12,402 bases of DNA from Candidatus Komeilibacteria bacterium. Its GTDB lineage: Bacteria; Patescibacteriota; Patescibacteriia; UBA1558. The stretch's first letter is position 1. The number at the start of each line of letters is the position of its first letter. The notes beneath the pieces are model-generated. The model was not told where the DNA came from and did not search any database. It saw nothing but the letters and a program-made list of their open reading frames with translations. The DNA lies in contig JANLIN010000084.1 of assembly GCA_024654345.1 (NCBI GenBank), forward strand, positions 1-12,402, in the 5' to 3' direction. The position numbers and the translations under genes are program-made. Positions 5,041 to 9,952 of this stretch are shown here, in pieces.

Positions 5041-6042
5041 TTACTTGTTAAGGTTAGATAGGTGTTCAGCAAATGCTTGGGATATATTTAAACCTGTCTT
5101 ATGTTCAAGCCACGCCCACTGACCATTCGGGTTTATTTCAAGAAATATAAATTCATCATCTGGTGTAATTATACTATCCACAACTCCAAAAGACAAGCCA
5201 AAACTTTGTACATAATCCACTAATCTATTATTAATCTCTTCACCTAAATTAACCACTTCGTGTTTCATTTCATCCAATTTTCCAAGAACGGCAGCTGTCC
5301 TATAATCAACCTTGCCAATATCAATGTCTTGTGAGTGAATAACAACCGTAAATACTTTATTACCAACTACTACCGAACGTAAATCAAATTTCTTGTTTAT
5401 ATGTTTTTGCAAAAACATTGGATAAAACCTCATTCGAGAAATTGTTTCATCGTTAAAACTTGACTCGGGTATCTTTGACGTATGAATTAATATACGCTTT
5501 CCATCTTTTTTGATAAGAAGTCCTTTCCTAATTTTCTTAAAAATCATCTCTTTTCCAGTAAGATCCCAAAAATCTTTAATCATATCTGAACTGCTCGTCA
5601 GACAAGATATTGGAATTTTGAAACCCATCTCAGCTGCTCTTTGCATTTGCACCCACTTATTAAACTTTAATTTTTCATTAATCTCCCAGGGGTTTACAAT
5701 TGTTGATTTTATCATTGTAAATGATAGATTCATAGCCCAAGTTGACTCCGTTAAAATTAAATCTTTAATGTCCGGATTACTATCAAATTGATTTCCTAAA
5801 TCAGGTTCGTGAATTCTTCGATTCCAAACAACTCCAATATCCTCAAAATTAAGGCTGTGAGTCTCAAATCTATAAACACCAGTAACAGAACCATTTTCTT
5901 TCAAGCTCATATCTAATTTAATAGATTTTTGAAACTGATCAGTGTCAAACCTAACGGACTCTATACCCATATTATTTAAATGGTCCATAACCATACTCGC
6001 GCAATCATCTCTAGTGTGTGTTAATACTAATATAACCGACAT
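5041..6042 (-). CDS. ATP-grasp graspetide peptide ligase (MvdC/MvdD-like RiPP maturase)
   Basis: The 333-residue protein follows the ATP-grasp RiPP-maturase plan. An N-terminal pre-ATP-grasp domain starts with VILVLTHTRDD and includes RFDTDQF and VVWNRRIHEP (71-80). Next comes NPWEINEKLKFNKWVQMQRAAEMG (117-140). The central domain has the ATP lysines around MIFKK (166-170) and KKFDLRSVVVG. The C-terminal catalytic block has DYRT (246-249), D279 and FIFLEINPNGQWAWLE (288-303), where D279, E292 and N294 should bind Mg. The NPNGQWAWLEHKTGL segment is highly characteristic of MvdC/MvdD-type maturases and unlike RimK. These enzymes phosphorylate Asp/Glu side chains of a peptide and close lactone or lactam rings. 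A perfect AGGAGG sits 5 bases before the ATG. The likely substrate gene is immediately downstream (4847-4975). There is only one ligase and no acetyltransferase or ABC transporter beside it. Confidence 0.92.
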   Translation of the reverse strand: MSVILVLTHTRDDCASMVMDHLNNMGIESVRFDTDQFQKSIKLDMSLKENGSVTGVYRFETHSLNFEDIGVVWNRRIHEPDLGNQFDSNPDIKDLILTESTWAMNLSFTMIKSTIVNPWEINEKLKFNKWVQMQRAAEMGFKIPISCLTSSSDMIKDFWDLTGKEMIFKKIRKGLLIKKDGKRILIHTSKIPESSFNDETISRMRFYPMFLQKHINKKFDLRSVVVGNKVFTVVIHSQDIDIGKVDYRTAAVLGKLDEMKHEVVNLGEEINNRLVDYVQSFGLSFGVVDSIITPDDEFIFLEINPNGQWAWLEHKTGLNISQAFAEHLSNLNK

Positions 6043-6089
6043 GTGTGCCTCCTATAGTATATATATTTTAATGTTCTTTACTTACTTAT

Positions 6090-6118
6090 TACTTACTATT
6101 AATGAACAAGTTTGTCAA
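6090..6118 (-). promoter_or_regulatory. candidate promoter of the ligase-precursor operon, with TAAG repeats
   Basis: A perfect -35 TTGACA (6113-6118, - strand) is followed after 17 bases by TAAGTA, a poor -10. The -10 region and the next 15 bases consist of repeated TAAGTAA units, which may be regulator sites. A TATACT closer to the gene (6056-6061) would start transcription inside the Shine-Dalgarno and is unlikely to be used. Confidence 0.4.
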
Positions 6119-6150
6119 TCATCCGCTAAGACATATCTTTTATTAAATAT

Positions 6151-6186
6151 CAAAAAACCACCTATATAAGTAGATGATCTTCTGGG
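6151..6186 (-). repeat. 36-bp direct repeat, copy 2 (terminator-like), right edge of the insert
   Basis: Same orientation as the copy at 3749-3784, differing at two positions in the hairpin loop region. On the - strand it gives CATCTA...TAGGTG followed by TTTTTT, so it could terminate transcripts coming from tRNA-His and the gene upstream of it. Weaker similarity continues leftward (ATTAAATAT here, ATTAAGTATAA at copy 1), into what is the promoter of the DUF6624 gene at copy 1. Similarity stops abruptly after TGGG on the right. Confidence 0.85.
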
Positions 6187-6192
6187 GTGGCC

Positions 6193-6328
6193 AACGGGAA
6201 TATCTCATCGCTTCGCCTCGTAAAACGAGGCTTCACTCTTCGTCCTGGGCAGCTCGCAAACAGCCACCGGCTGTTTACTCGACGTTCGCTTGCTCTGCCA
6301 TAGGCAGAGCGTCTCACTCCTGCCCGTT
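6193..6328. repeat. modular palindrome array downstream of tRNA-His
   Basis: Three strong hairpins lie in series: GCCTCG-TAAAA-CGAGGC (6215-6231), AAACAGCC-ACC-GGCTGTTT (6258-6276) and GCTCTGCC-ATA-GGCAGAGC (6292-6310). Outer arms AACGGG (6193-6198) and CCCGTT (6323-6328) can enclose them; GGGCAG (6247-6252) with CTGCCC (6320-6325) is an alternative pairing. On the - strand each hairpin is framed by GAGTRA-like and GCGA-like words, suggesting repeated modules rather than one evolved RNA. The DNA is GC-rich between AT-rich flanks. The reading frame crossing it has no protein-like character. The remaining 6329-6391 is AT-rich with nothing recognised. Confidence 0.65.
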
Positions 6329-6391
6329 CAATTCCTTGTTTATAAATAATTATTCAATAATAAAAACCATTCGTGTAAATAAATGGTTTAA

Positions 6392-6467
6392 TGGGGTGGA
6401 AGACGGGGCTCGAACCCGCAACCACTAGGACCACAACCTAGTGCTCTACCATTGAGCTACTTCCACC
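6392..6467 (-). tRNA. tRNA-His (anticodon GTG)
   Basis: The cloverleaf is complete. The acceptor GTGGAAG pairs with CTTCCAC, the D arm is GCTCAATGGTAGAGC, the anticodon arm is CTAGG-TTGTGGT-CCTAG with GTG in positions 34-36, and the T arm is CGGGTTCGAGCCCCG. The extra 5' G (position -1), opposite discriminator C73, is the identity element for histidyl-tRNA synthetase and is encoded here. CCA is encoded at 6392-6394. The gene begins 5 bases after the stop of the upstream 108-residue gene and may be co-transcribed with it. Confidence 0.95.
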
Positions 6468-6472
6468 ATGTA

Positions 6473-6799
6473 TTAAATAGCTATCAGAAGTATGTCTATA
6501 CCTTTCTGATACTTGGCATGAAACTCGTGAATCAAAGTTTGATCAACGTCTGCGCTCTCCGGAAATGAGCGTATCACGCTGGTGAATTCAAACAGGGGTA
6601 TATTCAAATTGCCAACTGCGTAAGCGGCGCGTATGAAGTCATAAAACTTCTTTTTATCTTCCTGACTTTTGTTCTGCCAATCACCCAAGCCAGCATACTT
6701 GATGAAATCATGCAGTTTCTCTTTCACCTCTTCTTCCATCGGCCGTTCTTCCAGGTGATCCACAAATTCAGGCATCATTGTTTCTTGAGTCTCTGTCAT
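6473..6799 (-). CDS. hypothetical protein, 108 aa
   Basis: Unrecognised. The protein is soluble and strongly acidic in its first 30 residues (MTETQETMMPEFVDHLEERPMEEEV in two overlapping parts), followed by predicted helices with many Lys, Asp and aromatic residues (KKKFYDFIRAAYAV) and a hydrophobic C-terminus ILLIAI. No Shine-Dalgarno precedes the ATG at 6799. Met8 or Met9 are alternative starts. It ends 5 bases before tRNA-His, so one transcript probably carries both. Confidence 0.6.
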   Translation of the reverse strand: MTETQETMMPEFVDHLEERPMEEEVKEKLHDFIKYAGLGDWQNKSQEDKKKFYDFIRAAYAVGNLNIPLFEFTSVIRSFPESADVDQTLIHEFHAKYQKGIDILLIAI

Positions 6800-6851
6800 T
6801 TTAGAAAATAGAATTACAAATATCAGCGTATAATTAGACGGTGGTCATGTG

Positions 6852-6875
6852 CCCAGCCTTTCGCGAAAGGCTGGG
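6852..6875. repeat. perfect 24-bp palindrome abutting the CCA end of tRNA-Arg(TCT)
   Basis: The half-site CCCAGCCTTTCG is followed directly by its exact reverse complement. The palindrome ends at 6875 and the CCA end of the tRNA begins at 6876, so no spacer exists. There is no T run on the tRNA's strand, so it is not a standard terminator. It resembles the hairpin joined to tRNA-Arg(CCG). Confidence 0.85.
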
Positions 6876-6950
6876 TGGTGCCCCGACCAAGACTCGAACT
6901 TGGATTTAGGGCTTAGAAGGCCCCCGTTCTATCCCTTGAACTATCGGGGC
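6876..6950 (-). tRNA. tRNA-Arg (anticodon TCT)
   Basis: The acceptor GCCCCGA pairs with TCGGGGC, discriminator A, encoded CCA (6876-6878). The D arm is GTTCAAGGGATAGAAC, the anticodon arm GGGGC-CTTCTAA-GCCCT gives TCT in positions 34-36, and the T arm is CCAAGTTCGAGTCTTGG. It reads AGA (and AGG by wobble). It has its own strong promoter at 6964-6992. Confidence 0.95.
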
Positions 6951-6963
6951 GTAAAACTACTCT

Positions 6964-6992
6964 ATTCTAGTGGAAAAGTCACCACTTGTCAA
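6964..6992 (-). promoter_or_regulatory. promoter of tRNA-Arg(TCT)
   Basis: On the - strand TTGACA (6987-6992), a 17-base spacer and TAGAAT (6964-6969) form a near-consensus vegetative promoter that places the start 7-8 bases before the mature tRNA 5' end. The -35 box overlaps the stop codon of the preceding 119-residue gene. Confidence 0.75.
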
Positions 6993-7348
6993 CCATTTCC
7001 CTCATTTTCTGAGGACTTTCCTATTGGTGTCCTTTCCTCGGCCTTGAGTTTGCGCAGACACATATCAATATAATCTCCAATTCGCCAATTTACCACTGTG
7101 CCTTGCGCACCTTTTTCTACAATCGATGGTCCTTTGGGAATGAAATAATCTTTTTCCTGCGTCCGAATAACAAAGTACTCAGGATTTGATTCCTTTACCA
7201 ACTCTCCTTTTTCGTTTTTAAAAAACCTTCCCTCCACATAACCAGCCTCCTCTATCTTCTTCACGATTTCCTTGACAGCCTCCTCCGTCAGTCGACCGGT
7301 ATGATCAACTTGTTCGTTTATTTTTTTGCCAGAGGACTCTTTTGCCAT
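6989..7348 (-). CDS. hypothetical protein, 119 aa
   Basis: Unrecognised. The protein is soluble and highly charged. After a Lys-rich start (MAKESSGKKINEQ) comes a helix (EEAVKEIVKKIEEAGY, about 21-37), then a strand-rich part with FFKNEKGELV and EYFVIRTQEKDYFIPKG, and a basic C-terminal helix (DYIDMCLRKLKAEER). This helix-then-sheet order could be a small nucleic-acid or protein-binding module, but I cannot place it. There is no Shine-Dalgarno. Its stop codon is embedded in the promoter of tRNA-Arg(TCT). Confidence 0.65.
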   Translation of the reverse strand: MAKESSGKKINEQVDHTGRLTEEAVKEIVKKIEEAGYVEGRFFKNEKGELVKESNPEYFVIRTQEKDYFIPKGPSIVEKGAQGTVVNWRIGDYIDMCLRKLKAEERTPIGKSSENEGNG

Positions 7349-7370
7349 ATATTTATATCAAATGATAATA

Positions 7371-7658
7371 TTAAACTCTCCCTAATTTCTCACAGCTTTT
7401 TTCTCTTTGATCGTATCCTAACAACCTTTTTCTCATAAAAGCAATGCCCGATGCGGTTTTCAAATATTTCTCAAATGCACACGCCACCTTTTCGTCCGTA
7501 AAGGCAGCATAGAAGACATTTTTCCACGGTTTCCATCTGCGAGTACTCGGTACCCGTCCAGCATTATGAGCTAAAAGCCTTTTACCAACGTCAGAAGTAA
7601 CTCCTTTATAGTATCTATTTATATATGCTGCGCTTTGATTAATATATACATATTTCAT
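7371..7658 (-). CDS. GIY-YIG nuclease superfamily protein, divergent
   Basis: The 95-residue single-domain protein has KYVYI (2-6) as the first motif and YYKGVTSD (16-23) in place of the usual YIG. The catalytic arginine is R27 in VGKRLLAHNAG and the glutamate is E63 in CAFEKYLK. The downstream segment TASGIAFMRKRLL is typical of the YhbQ-like group common in Patescibacteria and Bacteroidota genomes. The YKG variant keeps the tyrosine and glycine and changes only the middle residue, so activity may be kept. It differs clearly from the first GIY-YIG protein (2740-3105), so they are not recent duplicates. Confidence 0.85.
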   Translation of the reverse strand: MKYVYINQSAAYINRYYKGVTSDVGKRLLAHNAGRVPSTRRWKPWKNVFYAAFTDEKVACAFEKYLKTASGIAFMRKRLLGYDQREKSCEKLGRV

Positions 7659-7763
7659 GTTATTACATTAATATTTATACACTAACTATTGGTATTAAAT
7701 AATAGGATATTCTTTGCCGGCGTGAGATAAGGTATCAATCTTACAAAAGGGCTAGCCATTCGA

Positions 7764-7818
7764 CTTGTTCTCCGTAGCTCGTCACGTCTGACATGATGAG
7801 TGAAGGAGGAAGCACAAG
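7764..7818. repeat. long nested palindromic element
   Basis: The outer arms CTTGT (7764-7768) and ACAAG (7814-7818) enclose TCTCC/GGAGGA, CTC/GAG and GTCA/TGAC pairings, with the word TCCGTAGCTC in the left arm. This word recurs in the hairpin at 8016-8048. The stretch 7659-7892 contains this and the two hairpins that follow, and no convincing gene. Confidence 0.55.
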
Positions 7819-7843
7819 AATTAGTGGCTACGATATTCTTATT

Positions 7844-7871
7844 GTCCTTCTTCACTAAAGCTACGAAGGAC
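7844..7871. repeat. palindromic element GTCCTTC...GAAGGAC
   Basis: The arms GTCCTTC (7844-7850) and GAAGGAC (7865-7871) surround a 14-base centre. On the - strand the centre begins with GTAGCTTTAG, close to the GTAGCTC word of the other elements, so this looks like the same hairpin family. Confidence 0.6.
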
Positions 7872-7893
7872 ATTCTTCGCTAACGCGAAGAAT
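7872..7893. repeat. hairpin abutting the CCA end of tRNA-Arg(CCG)
   Basis: ATTCTTCGC and GCGAAGAAT form a perfect 9-bp stem around TAAC, sharing its last base with the CCA end of the tRNA. As at tRNA-Arg(TCT), there is no spacer and no T run on the tRNA strand. Confidence 0.8.
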
Positions 7894-7967
7894 GGTGCCC
7901 TCGGAGGGAATCGAACCCCCATCTTAGGTACCGGAAACCCACGTTCTATCCATTGAACTACGAGGAC
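7893..7967 (-). tRNA. tRNA-Arg (anticodon CCG)
   Basis: The acceptor GTCCTCG pairs with CGAGGGC (one T-G pair), discriminator A, encoded CCA (7893-7895). The D arm is GTTCAATGGATAGAAC, the anticodon arm TGGGT-TTCCGGT-ACCTA gives CCG, and the T arm is GGGGGTTCGATTCCCTC with one G-T pair. It reads CGG. Fragments of its 5' part are repeated at 8005-8116. Confidence 0.93.
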
Positions 7968-8004
7968 GTAAATCGAAGAAATAATATATTAAACAACATG
8001 ATAC

Positions 8005-8063
8005 TCTATCCATTGCCTGTCCTCCGTAGCTCGAAGAGCGTAGGAGGAAACTACGAGGACGTA
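8005..8063 (-). repeat. tRNA-Arg(CCG) 5' fragment, copy 1, interrupted by a hairpin
   Basis: TCTATCCATTG (8005-8015) and AACTACGAGGACGTA (8049-8063) are exact copies of adjacent tRNA segments 7945-7955 and 7956-7970. Between them lies a 33-base insert with the stem TCCTCC...GGAGGA and an inner GCTC-GAA-GAGC. The insertion point is in the D arm of the parental tRNA. The fragment lacks anticodon and T arms, so it cannot make a tRNA. Confidence 0.8.
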
Positions 8064-8116
8064 TTCTATCCATTGCGCAGTCCCGTACCCGAAGTGGTAC
8101 GGGGAACTACGAGGAC
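8064..8116 (-). repeat. tRNA-Arg(CCG) 5' fragment, copy 2, interrupted by a different hairpin
   Basis: TTCTATCCATTG (8064-8075) and AACTACGAGGAC (8105-8116) again copy the tRNA 5' region and are split at exactly the same position as copy 1. Here the insert is the hairpin CCCGTACC-CGAAGT-GGTACGGG (8082-8103). The two copies are in tandem without spacer. Confidence 0.8.
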
Positions 8117-8118
8117 CT

Positions 8119-8144
8119 GCCCCGCACCCGCAGTGGTGCGGGGC
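8119..8144. repeat. 10-bp stem hairpin, relative of the insert in copy 2
   Basis: GCCCCGCACC pairs with GGTGCGGGGC around CGCAGT. It matches the copy 2 insert in layout (CCCGYACC-CGMAGT-GGTRCGGG) with paired changes that keep the stem, so both belong to one family. It follows the second tRNA fragment directly. It has no T run on the - strand beyond the stem. Confidence 0.75.
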
Positions 8145-8164
8145 GATTGATCTACAAAAAAACT

Positions 8165-8398
8165 CTACTTTTCTAATTTATTCAGCTTATCAAGTCCGCG
8201 ACTTTGGTGCAACTCTGATTGCGCCTTCAAACTCTGCCCGTGTTTGGGCATGGGGGCTTTGCGCTGAGCCGCCTGCTCATCTTCCAAGTCTTCCTCGATC
8301 ACCTCACTGAAGCAGAATTCACACAAGCCCTGCATATACACAGGCTCCACTCCGCACGACCGGCAGAGATTATGCAGATCAATGTCTACATCTTTCAT
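8165..8398 (-). CDS. small zinc-finger-like protein, 77 aa
   Basis: Two CxxC pairs, C12-C15 and C26-C29, separated by ten residues (CRSCGVEPVYMQGLCEFC) form a likely treble-clef or zinc-ribbon-like metal site near the N-terminus. After it comes an acidic stretch (SEVIEEDLEDEQAA) and a basic, probably disordered tail ending LDKLNKLEK. The family is unknown to me. Such small zinc proteins often bind nucleic acid or partner proteins. It lies 47 bases downstream of the Xer recombinase gene on the same strand and may share its transcript. Confidence 0.65.
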   Translation of the reverse strand: MKDVDIDLHNLCRSCGVEPVYMQGLCEFCFSEVIEEDLEDEQAAQRKAPMPKHGQSLKAQSELHQSRGLDKLNKLEK

Positions 8399-8445
8399 AT
8401 TATTGATTACAGTTACTTAATTATAAAATTATATTTTGGATCAAG

Positions 8446-9381
8446 CTATTCTTTATCACGGTCTTTGCCATGAAAGCGATGATATATTTCTTTCAATCTT
8501 TTGTCGGTAACGTGAGTATATATCTGAGTGGTGGTGATACTGGCGTGACCCAACATGGATTGCACCGACCTGATATCAGCGCCACCTTGCAACAAATCAG
8601 TGGCATACGAGTGTCTCAGAGTATGTGGCGTTACTTTTTTTGTGATACCGGCGGCACGTGCGTATTTTTCGACCAACCTCTGTACGGAACGACTTGTCAG
8701 AGGCTTCATGTCCTGCTCACGACTCTTGCTGGCTCGATCATAGGGTGCCAATAGAAACGGAGACATATCCGTACGTTTGTCCAGATACTCACCTAGCCAA
8801 TGTTTGGCGTGGTTTGATAAAAACACAATCCTAGGCTTATCTCCTTTTCCCCGGATAGTAAATTCATCCTTTTTCAGATTGATAGAAGTGCGCTTAAGAT
8901 TGACTAACTCCGAAACCCGCAGTCCGGTACTGAACAGAAGTTCCATGATGGCCTTGTCACGTAATTTGATTATCTCCTTATTCCGACTTTTCAAAGGAGC
9001 CGCCAATATTCTATCCAAATCAGATCCGTCCAAAAACTCCACCGACCGCGTGCTTACCTTAGCCAATTCCAACTTTTCAGGTGCCAATGTTTTGATATCA
9101 TTTTTTGCCAAATATTTCAGAAAGCTACGGAGTGCTATAATATGGTAGTTCTGTGTTGATTTCTTTAACGGTTTACCGCCCTCTTGCCAGCGATTTAGCT
9201 GTAGCCGAAAATTCTTCACCTTATCCAGAGTGATATCGCGGGCATCAGTGACGTGGGTCAGATCAATGAAACGGGTCAGATAAAAATCATAATTACGCAC
9301 CGTCAAAGGACTGCGGTTCTTTTCAATCTCCAGATATTCCAAAAAAGATGTCTTTTGTTTATTGATTACACTCGTGGCCAT
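8446..9381 (-). CDS. tyrosine recombinase, XerC/XerD family
   Basis: The 311-residue protein has the full two-domain plan of Xer proteins. A SAM-like core-binding domain covers about 10-95 (SPLTVRNYDFYLTRFI). The catalytic domain has R155 (STGLRVSEL), K178 (RGKGDK), H253 and R256 (HTLRH), H279 (LGHAS) and the nucleophile Y288 (TTTQIYTHV). All catalytic residues are present. Length and composition match the housekeeping Xer that resolves chromosome dimers at dif, and small Patescibacteria genomes often appear to carry just one. It is 2.3 kb from the nearest 36-bp repeat with tRNAs between, so I do not assign it to the insert, though action on those repeats cannot be excluded. Confidence 0.93.
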   Translation of the reverse strand: MATSVINKQKTSFLEYLEIEKNRSPLTVRNYDFYLTRFIDLTHVTDARDITLDKVKNFRLQLNRWQEGGKPLKKSTQNYHIIALRSFLKYLAKNDIKTLAPEKLELAKVSTRSVEFLDGSDLDRILAAPLKSRNKEIIKLRDKAIMELLFSTGLRVSELVNLKRTSINLKKDEFTIRGKGDKPRIVFLSNHAKHWLGEYLDKRTDMSPFLLAPYDRASKSREQDMKPLTSRSVQRLVEKYARAAGITKKVTPHTLRHSYATDLLQGGADIRSVQSMLGHASITTTQIYTHVTDKRLKEIYHRFHGKDRDKE

Positions 9382-9417
9382 GACTATATTTTACGACGCC
9401 CGATAAAAGTTAGCAAG

Positions 9418-9444
9418 AAAAAAGGCAGTCAATTATTGACTGCC
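9418..9444 (-). terminator. intrinsic terminator downstream of the 142-aa gene
   Basis: GGCAGTCAA (9424-9432) pairs with TTGACTGCC (9436-9444) around a 3-base loop. On the - strand the stem is followed by TTTTTT (9423-9418). It separates the 142-residue gene from the recombinase gene, so the recombinase must have its own promoter. Confidence 0.9.
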
Positions 9445-9450
9445 TCGTTC

Positions 9451-9879
9451 TTACACACCTATTCTGAGCTTCAAGGCAGGAGCCTTTTTCAGCTTTGTCC
9501 TTAATAGTGCTTTAATTTCACGATGGTTTTTTAGTTCCACTAATCCATCTGAATACTCCAAAAAAACCTTTCTCTCCTTAATTTTAGGATAACTCGTCTC
9601 CAAAGTACGGTGTAAATGCTGTAAAAACAGCTGCCTAACAGTTGCACTTTCAAGTGAAAAGTTTTTTTGCTGTAATATTACAAGCGTGTCCTCATCACCC
9701 TCGTCTTTCATATACGATATGAAATTTTTTATGTCACACTTCTCTACTTTTGCGCAGACAAAACGCTCCTGTTTGTTTTTCCGCCGACCGGCAAGTTTGA
9801 CCTGTCCGACCAGCCCATGAATTGTACTTTCATAATTTGAATTATAGTGCCCGCTGACTACCATTCCAGACTCCTGCAT
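9451..9879 (-). CDS. hypothetical protein, 142 aa
   Basis: Unrecognised. The protein is soluble and basic, starting MQESGMVVSGHYNSNYESTI, with a strand-rich first half (GLVGQVKLAGRRKNKQERFVCAKVE in two parts), a helical centre and a basic C-terminus LLRTKLKKAPALKLRIGV. Met6 is an alternative start. It is a single-gene unit, divergent from rpsO, with its own terminator. A TTGACA lying back to back with the rpsO -35 may be its -35 box, but no good -10 follows. Confidence 0.65.
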   Translation of the reverse strand: MQESGMVVSGHYNSNYESTIHGLVGQVKLAGRRKNKQERFVCAKVEKCDIKNFISYMKDEGDEDTLVILQQKNFSLESATVRQLFLQHLHRTLETSYPKIKERKVFLEYSDGLVELKNHREIKALLRTKLKKAPALKLRIGV

Positions 9880-9924
9880 TTTTGTTAATGGATATATGTA
9901 TCAATTTTACATATAGTTTTGATT

Positions 9925-9952
9925 ATGTCAACTTCCGGGTTGGAGTTGACAT
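9925..9952. promoter_or_regulatory. perfect 9-bp inverted repeat overlapping the rpsO -35 box
   Basis: ATGTCAACT (9925-9933) and AGTTGACAT (9944-9952) flank a 10-base spacer. Each arm contains a TTGACA reading outward. This could be two divergent -35 boxes or an operator at which a dimeric regulator would block rpsO. Confidence 0.65.

Noticed and set aside
5041..6042. RimK-type glutamate ligase or other ATP-grasp enzyme instead of a RiPP maturase
   Set aside because: The VVWNRR block, the NPNGQWAWLE ending and the adjacent small peptide gene fit the MvdC/MvdD-like group far better.
6174..6428. Open frame of 84 codons on the + strand
   Set aside because: It covers the right direct repeat, the hairpin array and the antisense of tRNA-His.
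6852..6875. Palindrome after tRNA-Arg(TCT) as an intrinsic terminator
   Set aside because: No T run follows the stem on the tRNA strand, and it touches the mature 3' end.
7682..7873. Open frame of 63 codons on the - strand upstream of tRNA-Arg(CCG)'s 3' end
   Set aside because: It is made of the palindromic elements at 7764-7871. No ribosome binding site is seen, and its residues simply read through hairpin arms.
8005..8144. Possible small CRISPR array
   Set aside because: There are only two units. The repeated part is tRNA sequence, the spacers are self-complementary hairpins, and no cas gene is near.
7953..8150. Open frame of 65 codons on the + strand
   Set aside because: It translates the antisense of the tRNA-Arg 5' end and its two repeated fragments (NYEDV twice); non-coding repeats explain it.
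8446..9381. Tyrosine recombinase as the integrase of the RiPP insert
   Set aside because: It lies 2.3 kb outside the repeats with three tRNAs and other genes between, and it looks like the housekeeping Xer. Acting in trans remains possible but unsupported.
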